Shown here piece after piece: positions 49,835-59,806 of a DNA stretch of 64,000 nucleotides (its first letter is position 1; every line of letters starts with the position of its first letter). The stretch covers positions 124,001-188,000 of the forward strand of contig NZ_FOXV01000004.1 of NCBI RefSeq assembly GCF_900115815.1, in the 5' to 3' direction. The notes beneath the pieces were generated by a model, which was given only the letters and a program-made list of their open reading frames with translations, was not told the origin of the DNA and made no database searches. This stretch comes from Roseivivax halotolerans (GTDB lineage Bacteria; Pseudomonadota; Alphaproteobacteria; Rhodobacterales; Rhodobacteraceae). Position numbers and translations under genes: made by a program.

Positions 49835-50569
49835 ATGCGCAGGATCGCTGCCGGAAACTGGAAGATGAACGGCACCGGGGCCGAACTTGGTGAAATCGAA
49901 ACACTCGCGGCACGCAATACGGACAGCGTCGAGGTCGTGATTTGCCCTCCCGCGACGCTTCTCAGCCGCGCGGCAGACATCGCGGGCCCGGTGCTTGTCG
50001 GCGGCCAGGATTGTCACGCGGCCGAAAGCGGCGCGCATACGGGTGACGTCTCGGCAACAATGCTGAAGGACGCCGGCGCCTCCTTCGTCATTGTCGGCCA
50101 TTCGGAGCGTCGCGCGGATCATGGCGAGACAGATGCCGACATCGCGGCCAAGGCTCAGGCGGGCCTCGATGCGGGGCTCAATGTGATCATCTGCGTGGGC
50201 GAGACACTGGACGAGCGCGAGGCGGGGCGCACGCTCGACGTGGTCGGCACGCAGCTCGCAGGTTCGGTGCCCGATAGCGCTGCTTCGAACACCGTGGTGA
50301 TCGCCTACGAGCCTGTTTGGGCCATTGGTACCGGAAAAGTCCCCTCGAACGACGAGATCGAGGAGGTCCACGGCCATATCCGCCAGTTGCTGACCGAACG
50401 CTTCGACACCGGCGCGGAGATGGCGCTCCTCTATGGCGGCAGCGTGAAGCCGAGCAATGCGGCCGAGATTTTTGCCGTGCCGCATGTCAACGGTGCGCTG
50501 GTCGGCGGTGCGAGCCTCAAGGCATCGGATTTCGGCGGCATCATCGACGCGCTCAACGCGTCCGATTAA
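49835..50569 (+). CDS. tpiA: triosephosphate isomerase
   Basis: A 244-residue TIM-barrel enzyme that interconverts dihydroxyacetone phosphate and glyceraldehyde-3-phosphate. Active-site residues are Asn8 and Lys10 (AGNWKMNG), His89 (VIVGHSERR) and Glu159 ([11 protein letters not shown]). The phosphate-binding loops [10 protein letters not shown] and [10 protein letters not shown] are complete. AGGAGAG lies 7 bases upstream of ATG 49835. The convergent hypothetical gene overlaps its stop by 4 bases. Confidence 0.96.
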   Translation: MRRIAAGNWKMNGTGAELGEIETLAARNTDSVEVVICPPATLLSRAADIAGPVLVGGQDCHAAESGAHTGDVSATMLKDAGASFVIVGHSERRADHGETDADIAAKAQAGLDAGLNVIICVGETLDEREAGRTLDVVGTQLAGSVPDSAASNTVVIAYEPVWAIGTGKVPSNDEIEEVHGHIRQLLTERFDTGAEMALLYGGSVKPSNAAEIFAVPHVNGALVGGASLKASDFGGIIDALNASD

Positions 50570-51213
50570 GCTGCCTCTTTACGCTCGGTCTGCGAGCTCC
50601 AGTCCGCCGTAAGAAGGCGGCGGATGCGGCGATCTGCGAACGGCCCGCCGATCTGGGTCGTCAGCAAGCTCTCCGGCTGAAAGCGGCTTTCCTGCGAACT
50701 ATCCGGCACAGAGATCGTGAAGCTCTTGTGCGCCGCGACGAAACTCTTTGCCTGGTTCGACGCGGCGATCGCGGTCACGGTGACGCAGTCGAACTGCTCT
50801 ATCTCGCAAGACGTGTCCAGGCGCAGGATCGCGCGGTTCAGAAGCTCTTCGAAACTGCCGATGTCCCGCGACTGGCCGGGTTCAAGCGGACCCTGGAACG
50901 TCCGCTCGAGAAGGTCGCCGTATTCGTCCTCGCGATGCTCTTCGCGGTCGGTCGCGATCGTCCGGCGCGTGCCATTCTCATCCTTGAGATCAACGACGAT
51001 TGCCAAAAGGAAAATATTCTGCTGGCCCATATTCGTCAGAAGGCACCGCGCGCGCCGGTTTTCGGCAGCGGCGCGGCTGATATGAATGGCGCTCCGGTTT
51101 TGCCGGTAGAACCCGATGAGGAACAGGTTCAGGTAGGTCACCCAGACCAGCATCAGCGTGAGGTCCACGAACAGACCGAGAGCGGCGGAATTGTCAGTCA
51201 GCCAATCGAACAT
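50566..51213 (-). CDS. hypothetical membrane-anchored protein
   Basis: A 215-residue protein with one or two N-terminal hydrophobic segments ([27 protein letters not shown]) and a soluble rest of about 180 residues. The soluble part is mixed alpha/beta ([49 protein letters not shown]) with a basic tail. I do not recognise a family. AGGCTGC lies near ATG 51213. It converges on tpiA and diverges from the P450 gene, so no operon context helps. Confidence 0.7.
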   Translation of the reverse strand: MFDWLTDNSAALGLFVDLTLMLVWVTYLNLFLIGFYRQNRSAIHISRAAAENRRARCLLTNMGQQNIFLLAIVVDLKDENGTRRTIATDREEHREDEYGDLLERTFQGPLEPGQSRDIGSFEELLNRAILRLDTSCEIEQFDCVTVTAIAASNQAKSFVAAHKSFTISVPDSSQESRFQPESLLTTQIGGPFADRRIRRLLTADWSSQTERKEAA

Positions 51214-51407
51214 GCAGCCTCCATTCAGGAGAGCGGAACGGGCGGATTCCAGGTCTGTTCCAGAATTCGTGATCTATTTTTGAGCAACCTCCTCTTGAAC
51301 GGCTCACCTTCTGCTGTGGAAGCCGGACCGCGAAACAATCTTCGTTTCTTTGACCGGCGTTTGACGGCCACTTGCCCCGGATGCGTTCGGGCTGCAGGTT
51401 CCGCGCG

Positions 51408-52583
51408 ATGCAGCATCTTCACCAATCCCCGACCGATCCCGCCTTCGTCCAGAATCCTTACGCGTTCTACGCCCGTGCACGCGAAGCCGGGCCGCTGATC
51501 TTCTGGGAAGAGTACGGCATGGTTGCCGCCACGCGGTTGAATTCCGTCTCGGCACTTCTCAAGGACCGCCGGTTCGGCCGCGAAGTGCCGAGCGAACTTG
51601 CAACGCCCCGGCCCGAGCATCTTCGGGATTTCTACGAGATCGAGGACCGCTCCATGCTGGAACTGGAGCCGCCAGTTCATACGCGCCTGCGCGGCCTCGT
51701 TCTTCGCGCCTTCACGTCGCGGCGGATCAAGGCACTCGGCCCCGAGATCGCCGAGCTGGCACACCGCCTCTTGGAGGACGCGCCTGATGGGCCGTTCGAC
51801 CTGCTGCCCGTTTTCGCCGAGCGCTTGCCGGTGATTGTTATCGCGCGCCTTCTCGGCGTTCCCGAAGAAACGGCACCCGACCTCTTGCGCTGGTCGCACG
51901 CGATGGTCGGCATGTACCAGGCGGGCCGCAGCCGGGCGGATGAAGAGGCCGCAAACGCCGCCGCGCGCGACTTTGCCGCCTTCCTCCGAAGCGTCATCGC
52001 GGAGCGCCGCAAGCGCCCCGGCAACGATCTTCTGAGCGAGTTGATCGCGGCGGAAGAGGATGGCGAAAAGCTCGACGAGAAGGAGCTGATCGCGACCTCT
52101 GTCCTCCTTCTCAATGCAGGGCACGAGGCAACCGTCCACACGATCGGCAACGGCGTGAAGGCGCTCCTCGAGCACGGCGCGAAGGCGAGCGAGGCGAACG
52201 CGACCGCAATGTCTGAAGAGATCCTGCGCTTCGATCCGCCGCTGCACCTCTTCACGCGCTACGCCTACGAGGATGTGACGCTCTGGGGCCACGACTTCCG
52301 GCGCGGCGAGCAGGTCGCGCTGCTTCTCGCCTCGGCCAATCGCGATGCCGAACTGTGCGAAGCGCCTGAAACCTTCGATCCCGCGCGCCGTCCATCGCGG
52401 CACCAGGCGTTCGGCGGCGGTCTGCATTTCTGCGTGGGCGCGCCTCTTGCCCGGCTGGAGCTTGAGGTCGCGCTGCCGATCCTGTTCGCACGGCTGCCAC
52501 GCCTGCGCCTTGCCGAGCCGCCTCGTTACGCACCGAAATATCATTTCCACGGGCTCGAGCGGCTGATCGTGTCGCAGACCTGA
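51408..52583 (+). CDS. cytochrome P450
   Basis: A 391-residue soluble bacterial P450 monooxygenase. The heme ligand is Cys342 in FGGGLHFCVGAPLARLE. The I-helix oxygen-activation motif is AGHEAT (237-242), with Glu-Thr in place of the more usual Asp/Glu-Thr pair order. The ExxR is EILR (271-274). ATG 51408 (MQHLHQSPTDPAFVQNPYAFY) is a normal family start. No ferredoxin or ferredoxin reductase gene is adjacent, so the redox partner is elsewhere. The substrate cannot be read from the sequence. Confidence 0.93.
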   Translation: MQHLHQSPTDPAFVQNPYAFYARAREAGPLIFWEEYGMVAATRLNSVSALLKDRRFGREVPSELATPRPEHLRDFYEIEDRSMLELEPPVHTRLRGLVLRAFTSRRIKALGPEIAELAHRLLEDAPDGPFDLLPVFAERLPVIVIARLLGVPEETAPDLLRWSHAMVGMYQAGRSRADEEAANAAARDFAAFLRSVIAERRKRPGNDLLSELIAAEEDGEKLDEKELIATSVLLLNAGHEATVHTIGNGVKALLEHGAKASEANATAMSEEILRFDPPLHLFTRYAYEDVTLWGHDFRRGEQVALLLASANRDAELCEAPETFDPARRPSRHQAFGGGLHFCVGAPLARLELEVALPILFARLPRLRLAEPPRYAPKYHFHGLERLIVSQT

Positions 52584-52664
52584 CGAAAGCGCTGCGGCCT
52601 GTGCCTCTTGAATCCCGGCCTCGCGGGCGCAAGTCTGCATGAGGATCGAAAGGCTACGTCTCCC

Positions 52665-54866
<2,202 letters not shown>

Positions 54867-54932
54867 GCGGGGTCGGGCGAAGTTCCGCGCATGGCTTGCG
54901 CCTCTCACGGAACCCGGATGCAGCTCACACGT

Positions 54933-54959
54933 TTATGATGTGAATTGAACGCATCATAA
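54933..54959. promoter_or_regulatory. inverted repeat abutting the ribosome site of a small membrane protein gene
   Basis: TTATGATG (54933-54940) and CATCATAA (54952-54959) are perfect complements around 11 bases. The right arm runs straight into AAGGAG (54958-54963), the Shine-Dalgarno sequence of the GTG-start gene at 54971. As RNA, the hairpin would partly cover that site; as DNA, it could be an operator. Confidence 0.5.
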
Positions 54960-54970
54960 GGAGTTCCGCT

Positions 54971-55156
54971 GTGGAATATGGCCTTCTGGGACTGATCGTC
55001 CTCGTCCTCGACATCTATGCAATTTACCAGGTGATCACTTCGGGCGCATCGACGCTCGCCAAGATTCTCTGGGTTCTCGCGATCCTGATCCTGCCGGTTC
55101 TCGGCTTCATCGCCTGGCTCGTCGCCGGACCGCGCGGCGGATCGGTCAAGGTGTAA
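54971..55156 (+). CDS. small PLDc_N-domain membrane protein
   Basis: A 61-residue inner-membrane protein with two helices, matching the phospholipase D-nuclease N-terminal-like (PLDc_N) domain: MEYGLLGLIVLVLDIYAIYQVI, then TLAKILWVLAILILPVLGFIAWLVAGPR. The LWxLxILxLPVxGxxxWLxxGPR ending is the family mark. It starts with GTG, with AAGGAG 7 bases upstream. Such stand-alone proteins are often stress-induced membrane peptides, and it precedes a universal stress protein gene on the other strand. The function is unknown. Confidence 0.87.
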   Translation: MEYGLLGLIVLVLDIYAIYQVITSGASTLAKILWVLAILILPVLGFIAWLVAGPRGGSVKV

Positions 55157-55165
55157 GACAAAAAC

Positions 55166-55194
55166 GGGGTGCGCTGCATTATGCGGCGCACCCC
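55166..55194 (-). terminator. intrinsic terminator after the universal stress protein gene
   Basis: Arms GGGGTGCGC (55166-55174) and GCGCACCCC (55186-55194) are perfect, with an 11-base loop. On the minus strand the stem is followed by GTTTTTGTC. It also lies 10 bases behind the PLDc_N gene stop and can end that message on the plus strand, though with a weaker tail (TTACTA). Confidence 0.82.
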
Positions 55195-55210
55195 TTACTA
55201 TGCGTGCTGC

Positions 55211-55615
55211 CTACCGGATCACATGGACCGAACAGGGCGCATGCCGAACGACTCGTCCCGCGGTCGAGCCCATGACCCAGTCGCTGAGACCGGGTTTGTG
55301 CGAGCGGATGATGACGAGGTCGGCCGCCATCTCCCGCATCTTGTCCAGAATGACCGTCGGCGCATGCCCGTGCACGACCTCGAGCGCGAGGCCAGTGCCA
55401 TCGAGAGCCTTTTCCAGCGCTGCGCGAGTTTCGTCTTCGGCGCGCTCGAAGACCACCGTCGGCACTTCGGCGGCGACATAAAGCGGGACCGTCTCGACAA
55501 CGGACAGGACAGCGATCCGGGCGTCCTCGCCTGCAAGCGCGCGCGCGATCGCAAGCTGTTCCTCCAGACGCTCGGGATGATCCGGGGCGACGGGAACGAG
55601 AATGGATTTGAACAT
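55211..55615 (-). CDS. universal stress protein UspA family
   Basis: A 134-residue single-domain Usp. It begins MFKSILVPVAPDHPERLEEQ, where the VPVA block replaces the usual VPxD. The ATP-binding type motif G-2x-G-9x-G(S/T) is seen as IIRSHKPGLSDWVMGSTAGRVVRHAPCSVHVIR: the GSTAGRVVRHAPC part is present. ATG 55615 is preferred over GTG 55624 because AGGAGG lies 8 bases upstream of the ATG. Usp proteins support survival in stress or stationary phase. The convergent neighbour is a small membrane protein. Confidence 0.9.
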   Translation of the reverse strand: MFKSILVPVAPDHPERLEEQLAIARALAGEDARIAVLSVVETVPLYVAAEVPTVVFERAEDETRAALEKALDGTGLALEVVHGHAPTVILDKMREMAADLVIIRSHKPGLSDWVMGSTAGRVVRHAPCSVHVIR

Positions 55616-55705
55616 GATTAGCACCTCCTTGGGCCTTTCTCGCAGCCCGGGATGCGTCGTGCATTGACACAGATCAGATGCGCTGAGCCGCCCACATCAG
55701 AAATG

Positions 55706-55738
55706 ACAAGGGCGCAGAGGATCACTCCGCGCCCTTGT
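55706..55738 (-). terminator. stem-loop after the HtrA protease gene
   Basis: Perfect 10-base arms ACAAGGGCGC (55706-55715) and GCGCCCTTGT (55729-55738) with a 13-base loop lie 26 bases past the htrA stop. The minus-strand tail is only CATTTC, so termination may be incomplete and read toward the divergent usp region. Confidence 0.65.
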
Positions 55739-55764
55739 GCGTCGATGTCAGCCGGTCGCCCCGA

Positions 55765-56910
55765 TCAGGCGTCGAGATTGGCGCGGTCGCCAAGTGTGAC
55801 CGTGACGCTCTGCTCCTCTCCACGGCGCAGATAGGTGATTTCGACCTCGGCTCCCGGCTTCTCGATCGCAATGGCGCGGGTGAGATCGCGCGGCGTCTCG
55901 ACCTCTTCGCCATTCACGGACAAGACGATATCTCCGTTCTGGAGGCCCACCTCTTCGGCGGGCGTGTCGGCGGTGACGTCGGCGATCATCACGCCCTCGC
56001 CTTCCTCGAAGCCAAGCGCCATCGCGACATCCTCTCCGACGGGCTGGATACGCACGCCAAGCCAGCCGCGCTCCACCACGCCGTCATCGGCAAGATCCGC
56101 GACGACCTCGGAGGCCAGGTCCGACGGGACGGAGAAGCCGACACCGACAGAGCCGCCTGTGGGCGACAGGATGGCGGTGTTCACGCCGATCACCTGGCCT
56201 GCCTCGTTGAAGAGCGGCCCGCCGGAATTGCCGCGGTTGATCGCGGCGTCGGTCTGGATGAAGTCGTCGAAGGGCCCGGAATTGATATCACGGCCAAGCG
56301 CGGAGACGATGCCGGTGGTCACGGTATTGCCGAGTCCGAAGGGGTTGCCCATCGCGATCACGTTCTGCCCGACCTGCAGGGCCTCGCTGTCACCGAATTC
56401 CACGAAAGGAAGCGCGTCGCCCTCAACATCGAGAACCGCGATATCCGTCGCTGGATCGGAGCCGATGATCTCGGCCTCAAGCTCGGTGCCGTCCTCGAGC
56501 GTCACCGTCACCTCGTCCGCACCGTCGATGACATGCGCGTTGGTCACGATACGGCCATCGGCAGAGACGATGAAGCCCGTGCCGGAGCCGCGCATCTCGC
56601 CGCCCGGACCGCGGCCCTGCCCCGGTGCGCCCGGAAACGGCATGCCGAACCGCTCTTGGAATTCTTCGAGGAACTCCTCCTGCTCATCGGTCATGCTGCC
56701 GCGCGCATTCGCGGCGCTCTTCGATACTTCGATGGTGACGACCGAAGGAGACAGCTCGGCCACGAGATCCACGTAATCGGTGCCCGCCTGCGGTGCGGCC
56801 TCTGCCGGGCCGACCATCGCAGTGGTGGATAGCGCGCCCGTCGTTCCCACGAGCGCGGCGATCGCAACGCCTGTCATCAGGGCTTTCGGTGTCTTTGCGG
56901 TAGGTGTCAT
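55765..56910 (-). CDS. HtrA/DegP-like periplasmic serine protease with one PDZ domain
   Basis: A 381-residue exported trypsin-fold protease. The signal region is MTGVAIAALVGTTGALSTTAMVGPAEA. The catalytic triad is His126 (TNAHVID), Asp156 (ATDIAVLDV) and Ser229 (GNSGGPLFN). An insertion rich in Gly/Pro/Glu (about 70-108) forms the LA loop. A single PDZ domain follows (GWLGVRIQPVGEDVAMALG to DIVLSVNGEEV), as in DegS rather than DegP, but DegS has an N-terminal membrane anchor. ATG 56910 is chosen because GGAGA lies 9 bases upstream. It is divergent from the two-component genes, 246 bases apart, as in cpx-like envelope stress loci. Confidence 0.9.
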   Translation of the reverse strand: MTPTAKTPKALMTGVAIAALVGTTGALSTTAMVGPAEAAPQAGTDYVDLVAELSPSVVTIEVSKSAANARGSMTDEQEEFLEEFQERFGMPFPGAPGQGRGPGGEMRGSGTGFIVSADGRIVTNAHVIDGADEVTVTLEDGTELEAEIIGSDPATDIAVLDVEGDALPFVEFGDSEALQVGQNVIAMGNPFGLGNTVTTGIVSALGRDINSGPFDDFIQTDAAINRGNSGGPLFNEAGQVIGVNTAILSPTGGSVGVGFSVPSDLASEVVADLADDGVVERGWLGVRIQPVGEDVAMALGFEEGEGVMIADVTADTPAEEVGLQNGDIVLSVNGEEVETPRDLTRAIAIEKPGAEVEITYLRRGEEQSVTVTLGDRANLDA

Positions 56911-57156
56911 GCTGGCTTTCTCCATCCATTCGCACGGCAATCGGGTGGCATCGGGTCCCATCGGGGCGCCCCGTGCCTCGCGAGGAGAGATTGGCCGCCA
57001 AGATTGCAGCAACGCCCTTGCTGCAATTACAAATCTGCAAACATTCTCACGAGCACCGCGTGATCCTCGTAATATACGCCGCATATGGTTGAAAAACCGG
57101 GAGAGACCTCCTTCTTAACGCCATCGTTCGAAAGGTTTCGACGCGAGGCGACGCGC

Positions 57157-57831
57157 ATGAAAATTCTGGTTGTGGAAGACGATACGACGACTGCGGAATT
57201 CATCACCCGCGGGTTGACCGAAGAGGGGCATTCCGTCGATCGGCTCGCCTCCGGCCGGGAGGCGTTGTCTCAGGCAATGAGTGTTCCTTACGACATGCTG
57301 GTCGTCGACCGCATGTTGCCCGATCTCGACGGGTTGTCGCTCGTGAAAGCCTTGCGGACCGCGAAGGTCTCGACACCCGCGATCTTCCTGACCGCGATGG
57401 GCGGGATCGACGACCGCATCCAGGGCTTGTCGGAAGGCGGCGACGATTACCTCGTCAAACCTTTCGCCTTCGGCGAGCTGTCCGCGCGGATCGCGGCGCT
57501 CGGGCGGCGGCTGCCGATGGCGGACGCGGCGGAGACTGTTCTGCGGGCAGGCGATCTCGAAATGGATCTCGTGCGCCGCAAGGTCACGCGCGGCGGCGAG
57601 GCAATCGATCTTCTGCCCCGCGAATTCGCGCTTCTCGAACATCTTCTGCGCCGCAAGGGCCGGGTTCAGACTCGCACGATGCTGCTCGAGGCGGTCTGGG
57701 ACATTCATTTCGACCCTCAAACCAACGTCGTCGAAACCCATGTCTCGCGCCTTAGGGCCAAGGTCGACCGGCCGTTCGAGCGCGATCTGATCGTCACCGT
57801 GCGCGGGGCGGGCTACAAGATCACGGAATGA
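57157..57831 (+). CDS. OmpR-family response regulator
   Basis: A 224-residue response regulator. The receiver has acidic Asp8/Asp9 (VVEDDT), phospho-acceptor Asp51 (MLVVDRMLPDLDGL), Thr in FLTAMGG and Lys in DYLVKPFAFGEL. The C-terminal winged helix contains RKVTRGGEAIDLLPREFALLEHLLRRKGRV and NVVETHVSRLRAKVDRPFERDLIVTVRGAGYKI. ATG 57157 is the normal start (MKILVVEDDT). Its stop overlaps the kinase ATG as ATGA. The target probably includes the divergent htrA promoter, by analogy with cpx/ompR-type loci, but this is inference. Confidence 0.94.
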   Translation: MKILVVEDDTTTAEFITRGLTEEGHSVDRLASGREALSQAMSVPYDMLVVDRMLPDLDGLSLVKALRTAKVSTPAIFLTAMGGIDDRIQGLSEGGDDYLVKPFAFGELSARIAALGRRLPMADAAETVLRAGDLEMDLVRRKVTRGGEAIDLLPREFALLEHLLRRKGRVQTRTMLLEAVWDIHFDPQTNVVETHVSRLRAKVDRPFERDLIVTVRGAGYKITE

Positions 57832-59183
57832 CCGTGACCCGCCTCACATTGCCCAAGCTGGTCCGCTCCACCCCGGTGCGGATCGCGCTGCTGCTCGTCC
57901 TCCTGTTCGCGGCCGTGAACCTCGTGACGCTGGGCGGGGCGTATCTGACGCTGAAAGCCCAGGCCGAAGCCTCGATCCGCGCGGACCTGTCCGCCGAGAT
58001 GGCCGGGCTGGACATCTCGGCGACGCCCGGCGCGCTCAGAACGCTGGTCGAGGCCCGCGCCCGCGCCGCAGACCCCAAGGAACGGGTCTATCTGTTCGTC
58101 GGCGACGATGGCCGCCGTGCGGGCAATGCCAATGCGCGGATGTCGGACGGCCAGGTCATCCTGCGCGCCCGCGAGGGCGAGCGGCTCTCCGATGCGGGCT
58201 ACATGAAGGAGGTGCGGCGGCTCTCTTCCGGTATCCTCGTCGTGGCGCAGAGCATGCAGCGTCTCGAGGATCTGCGTGGCACGTTCCTCGCCCTCCTCGC
58301 GTTCTCGCTTTTGCCGACCGTAATCCTGTCCCTGGGCCTCGGCACCCTGATTGCACGGCGATCTGCCCGCCGCGTGGCCCGGATCGAGGCGACGCTGCGC
58401 CGGATCGCGGCGGGCGATCTCTCGGCGAGGTACGATCCCGGACGGGCGGGCGATGACGACCTCACGCGGATCGGCAAGGGCGTGAACCACATGGCTGCGC
58501 GGCAAGAGGCCGCGACCGAAGCGCTCCGGCAGGTCACCTCAGATATCGCGCATGATCTTCGTACGCCGCTCCAGCGGATCGCGGTGCTGCTCGACGAGTT
58601 GCAGAGCAAAACCGGCGAAGGCGATCCACGCGCGCCGCTTGCCGATCGCGCCCGCGAGGAAGCCGACCGCGCCGTGCGCGTGTTCCAGTCGCTGCTCGAG
58701 ATCGCGCAGCTCGAAGGCGGCGGCAAGATCGGGGACATGACGCGCGTCGATCTCTCGGGAATCGCCGCAGAAATGGCGGAACTCTACGAGCCGGCTGCGG
58801 AGGAAGCCGGGATCCGGTTATCAACGAACCTGTCCGACGGGCCGGTGGAGATAGAGGGCAACCGCGCGCTGCTCGGCCAGGCGGTCGCGAACCTCATCGA
58901 GAATGCGCTGCGCCACGGGGACGGCTCGGACATTACGGTCGCGGTGGCCAGAGATCAGGCTGCGCTGGTCCTGAGCGTCGCGGATCGCGGCGTCGGTATC
59001 CCCGAAGACGAGCGCGCGCTGGTCACCCGTCGCCTCTACAGGCTGGAACGGAGCCGGACGACACCTGGCAACGGCCTCGGGCTCGCCCTCGTCGCGGCCA
59101 TCGCCCAGAGCCACGGCGCGACGCTTGAGCTGTCTGACAATGCGCCGGGCCTGAAAGCGAGCTTGCGATTTGCGAAAGCCTGA
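57828..59183 (+). CDS. sensor histidine kinase paired with the response regulator
   Basis: A 451-residue membrane histidine kinase. The first helix is at about 18-40 and the second at about 152-175, flanking a 110-residue periplasmic sensor with no recognised domain. A HAMP segment follows (about 176-230). The phosphorylated His is His242 in SDIAHDLRTPLQRI. N-, G1- and G2-boxes are NLIENALRHG, ADRGVGIPEDE and GNGLGLALVAAIAQ. It should phosphorylate the regulator encoded just upstream in response to an envelope signal. Confidence 0.94.
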   Translation: MTVTRLTLPKLVRSTPVRIALLLVLLFAAVNLVTLGGAYLTLKAQAEASIRADLSAEMAGLDISATPGALRTLVEARARAADPKERVYLFVGDDGRRAGNANARMSDGQVILRAREGERLSDAGYMKEVRRLSSGILVVAQSMQRLEDLRGTFLALLAFSLLPTVILSLGLGTLIARRSARRVARIEATLRRIAAGDLSARYDPGRAGDDDLTRIGKGVNHMAARQEAATEALRQVTSDIAHDLRTPLQRIAVLLDELQSKTGEGDPRAPLADRAREEADRAVRVFQSLLEIAQLEGGGKIGDMTRVDLSGIAAEMAELYEPAAEEAGIRLSTNLSDGPVEIEGNRALLGQAVANLIENALRHGDGSDITVAVARDQAALVLSVADRGVGIPEDERALVTRRLYRLERSRTTPGNGLGLALVAAIAQSHGATLELSDNAPGLKASLRFAKA

Positions 59184-59189
59184 CGGGGC

Positions 59190-59753
59190 TCAGTGAAGGC
59201 CGCCGGGCCCGTGCTTCAGGATGACAGGCACGATCAGTTCTTCCTCGTCATTGAGGTGCCGGTCCAGAAGCGCCTCGAAAGACAGGAGTTCCTCTCGGAA
59301 GCGTCCCGTCTCCATGTCACCGCGAAGGACGCCGTTCGCAGCCTTGGTGAACCGGTCGAGCAAGCCGTCCATATCGTCGTGATCCGCCTCGAGCAGATCG
59401 AACCCTTTCGAGATCCGCGCGTCGAGCCCCATCAGGGTAGGGAAATAGTGGTGGTCCTCGATCTGGTGGTGACCGTGCAATTCGTTCACCAGCGCGCCGC
59501 CGTAGCGCGACAGGCGCATGTCGCGCGCGCGGGGTTCGATCTTGCCATCCATTTCGGCCTCGGCATCGGATTTGAGCGCCGCGACAATCTCGCGGAACAT
59601 GCCGTGCCGCCCGAGCCAGAACTCCACGAGCCCTTTGAAATTCGGATGCGAATCCCATCCCGTGCGGGGAAATTCTTCCAGAAGCACGCGCAGCGCGTCC
59701 GGCAACCGGGTCCGGTTCGCGAGCCGCAGCTCCTCCTCGATGGTCTTGGTCAT
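59190..59753 (-). CDS. hemerythrin-domain protein
   Basis: A 187-residue four-helix hemerythrin-like protein that probably binds a di-iron site. Ligand motifs are ELHGHHQIEDHHYFPTL (His/Glu), LLEADHDDMDGLLDRF (His) and EALLDRHLNDEEELIVPVIL (His...Glu). The usual H...HxxxE...HxxxH...HxxxD pattern is broadly kept. It may sense oxygen, nitric oxide or iron. AAAGACATCTC sits near ATG 59753, so the site is not strong. It converges with the kinase gene (7 bases between) and is downstream of dacB on the same strand after 53 bases. Confidence 0.86.
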   Translation of the reverse strand: MTKTIEEELRLANRTRLPDALRVLLEEFPRTGWDSHPNFKGLVEFWLGRHGMFREIVAALKSDAEAEMDGKIEPRARDMRLSRYGGALVNELHGHHQIEDHHYFPTLMGLDARISKGFDLLEADHDDMDGLLDRFTKAANGVLRGDMETGRFREELLSFEALLDRHLNDEEELIVPVILKHGPGGLH

Positions 59754-59806
59754 GAGATGTCTTTCCTTCGCAGAGCCGAGCTAGTCCGGCTGCTTTGCCC
59801 GGCCAG

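Noticed and set aside
51214-51407. Possible small gene between the hypothetical protein and the P450
   Set aside because: No frame with a ribosome site and sensible codon use was found; a GAAAC/GTTTC dyad there is too short to call.
57047-57063. TCACG-N7-CGTGA dyad before the response regulator as a firm operator
   Set aside because: Five-base arms are too short to separate from chance in GC-rich DNA; mentioned only as a candidate.
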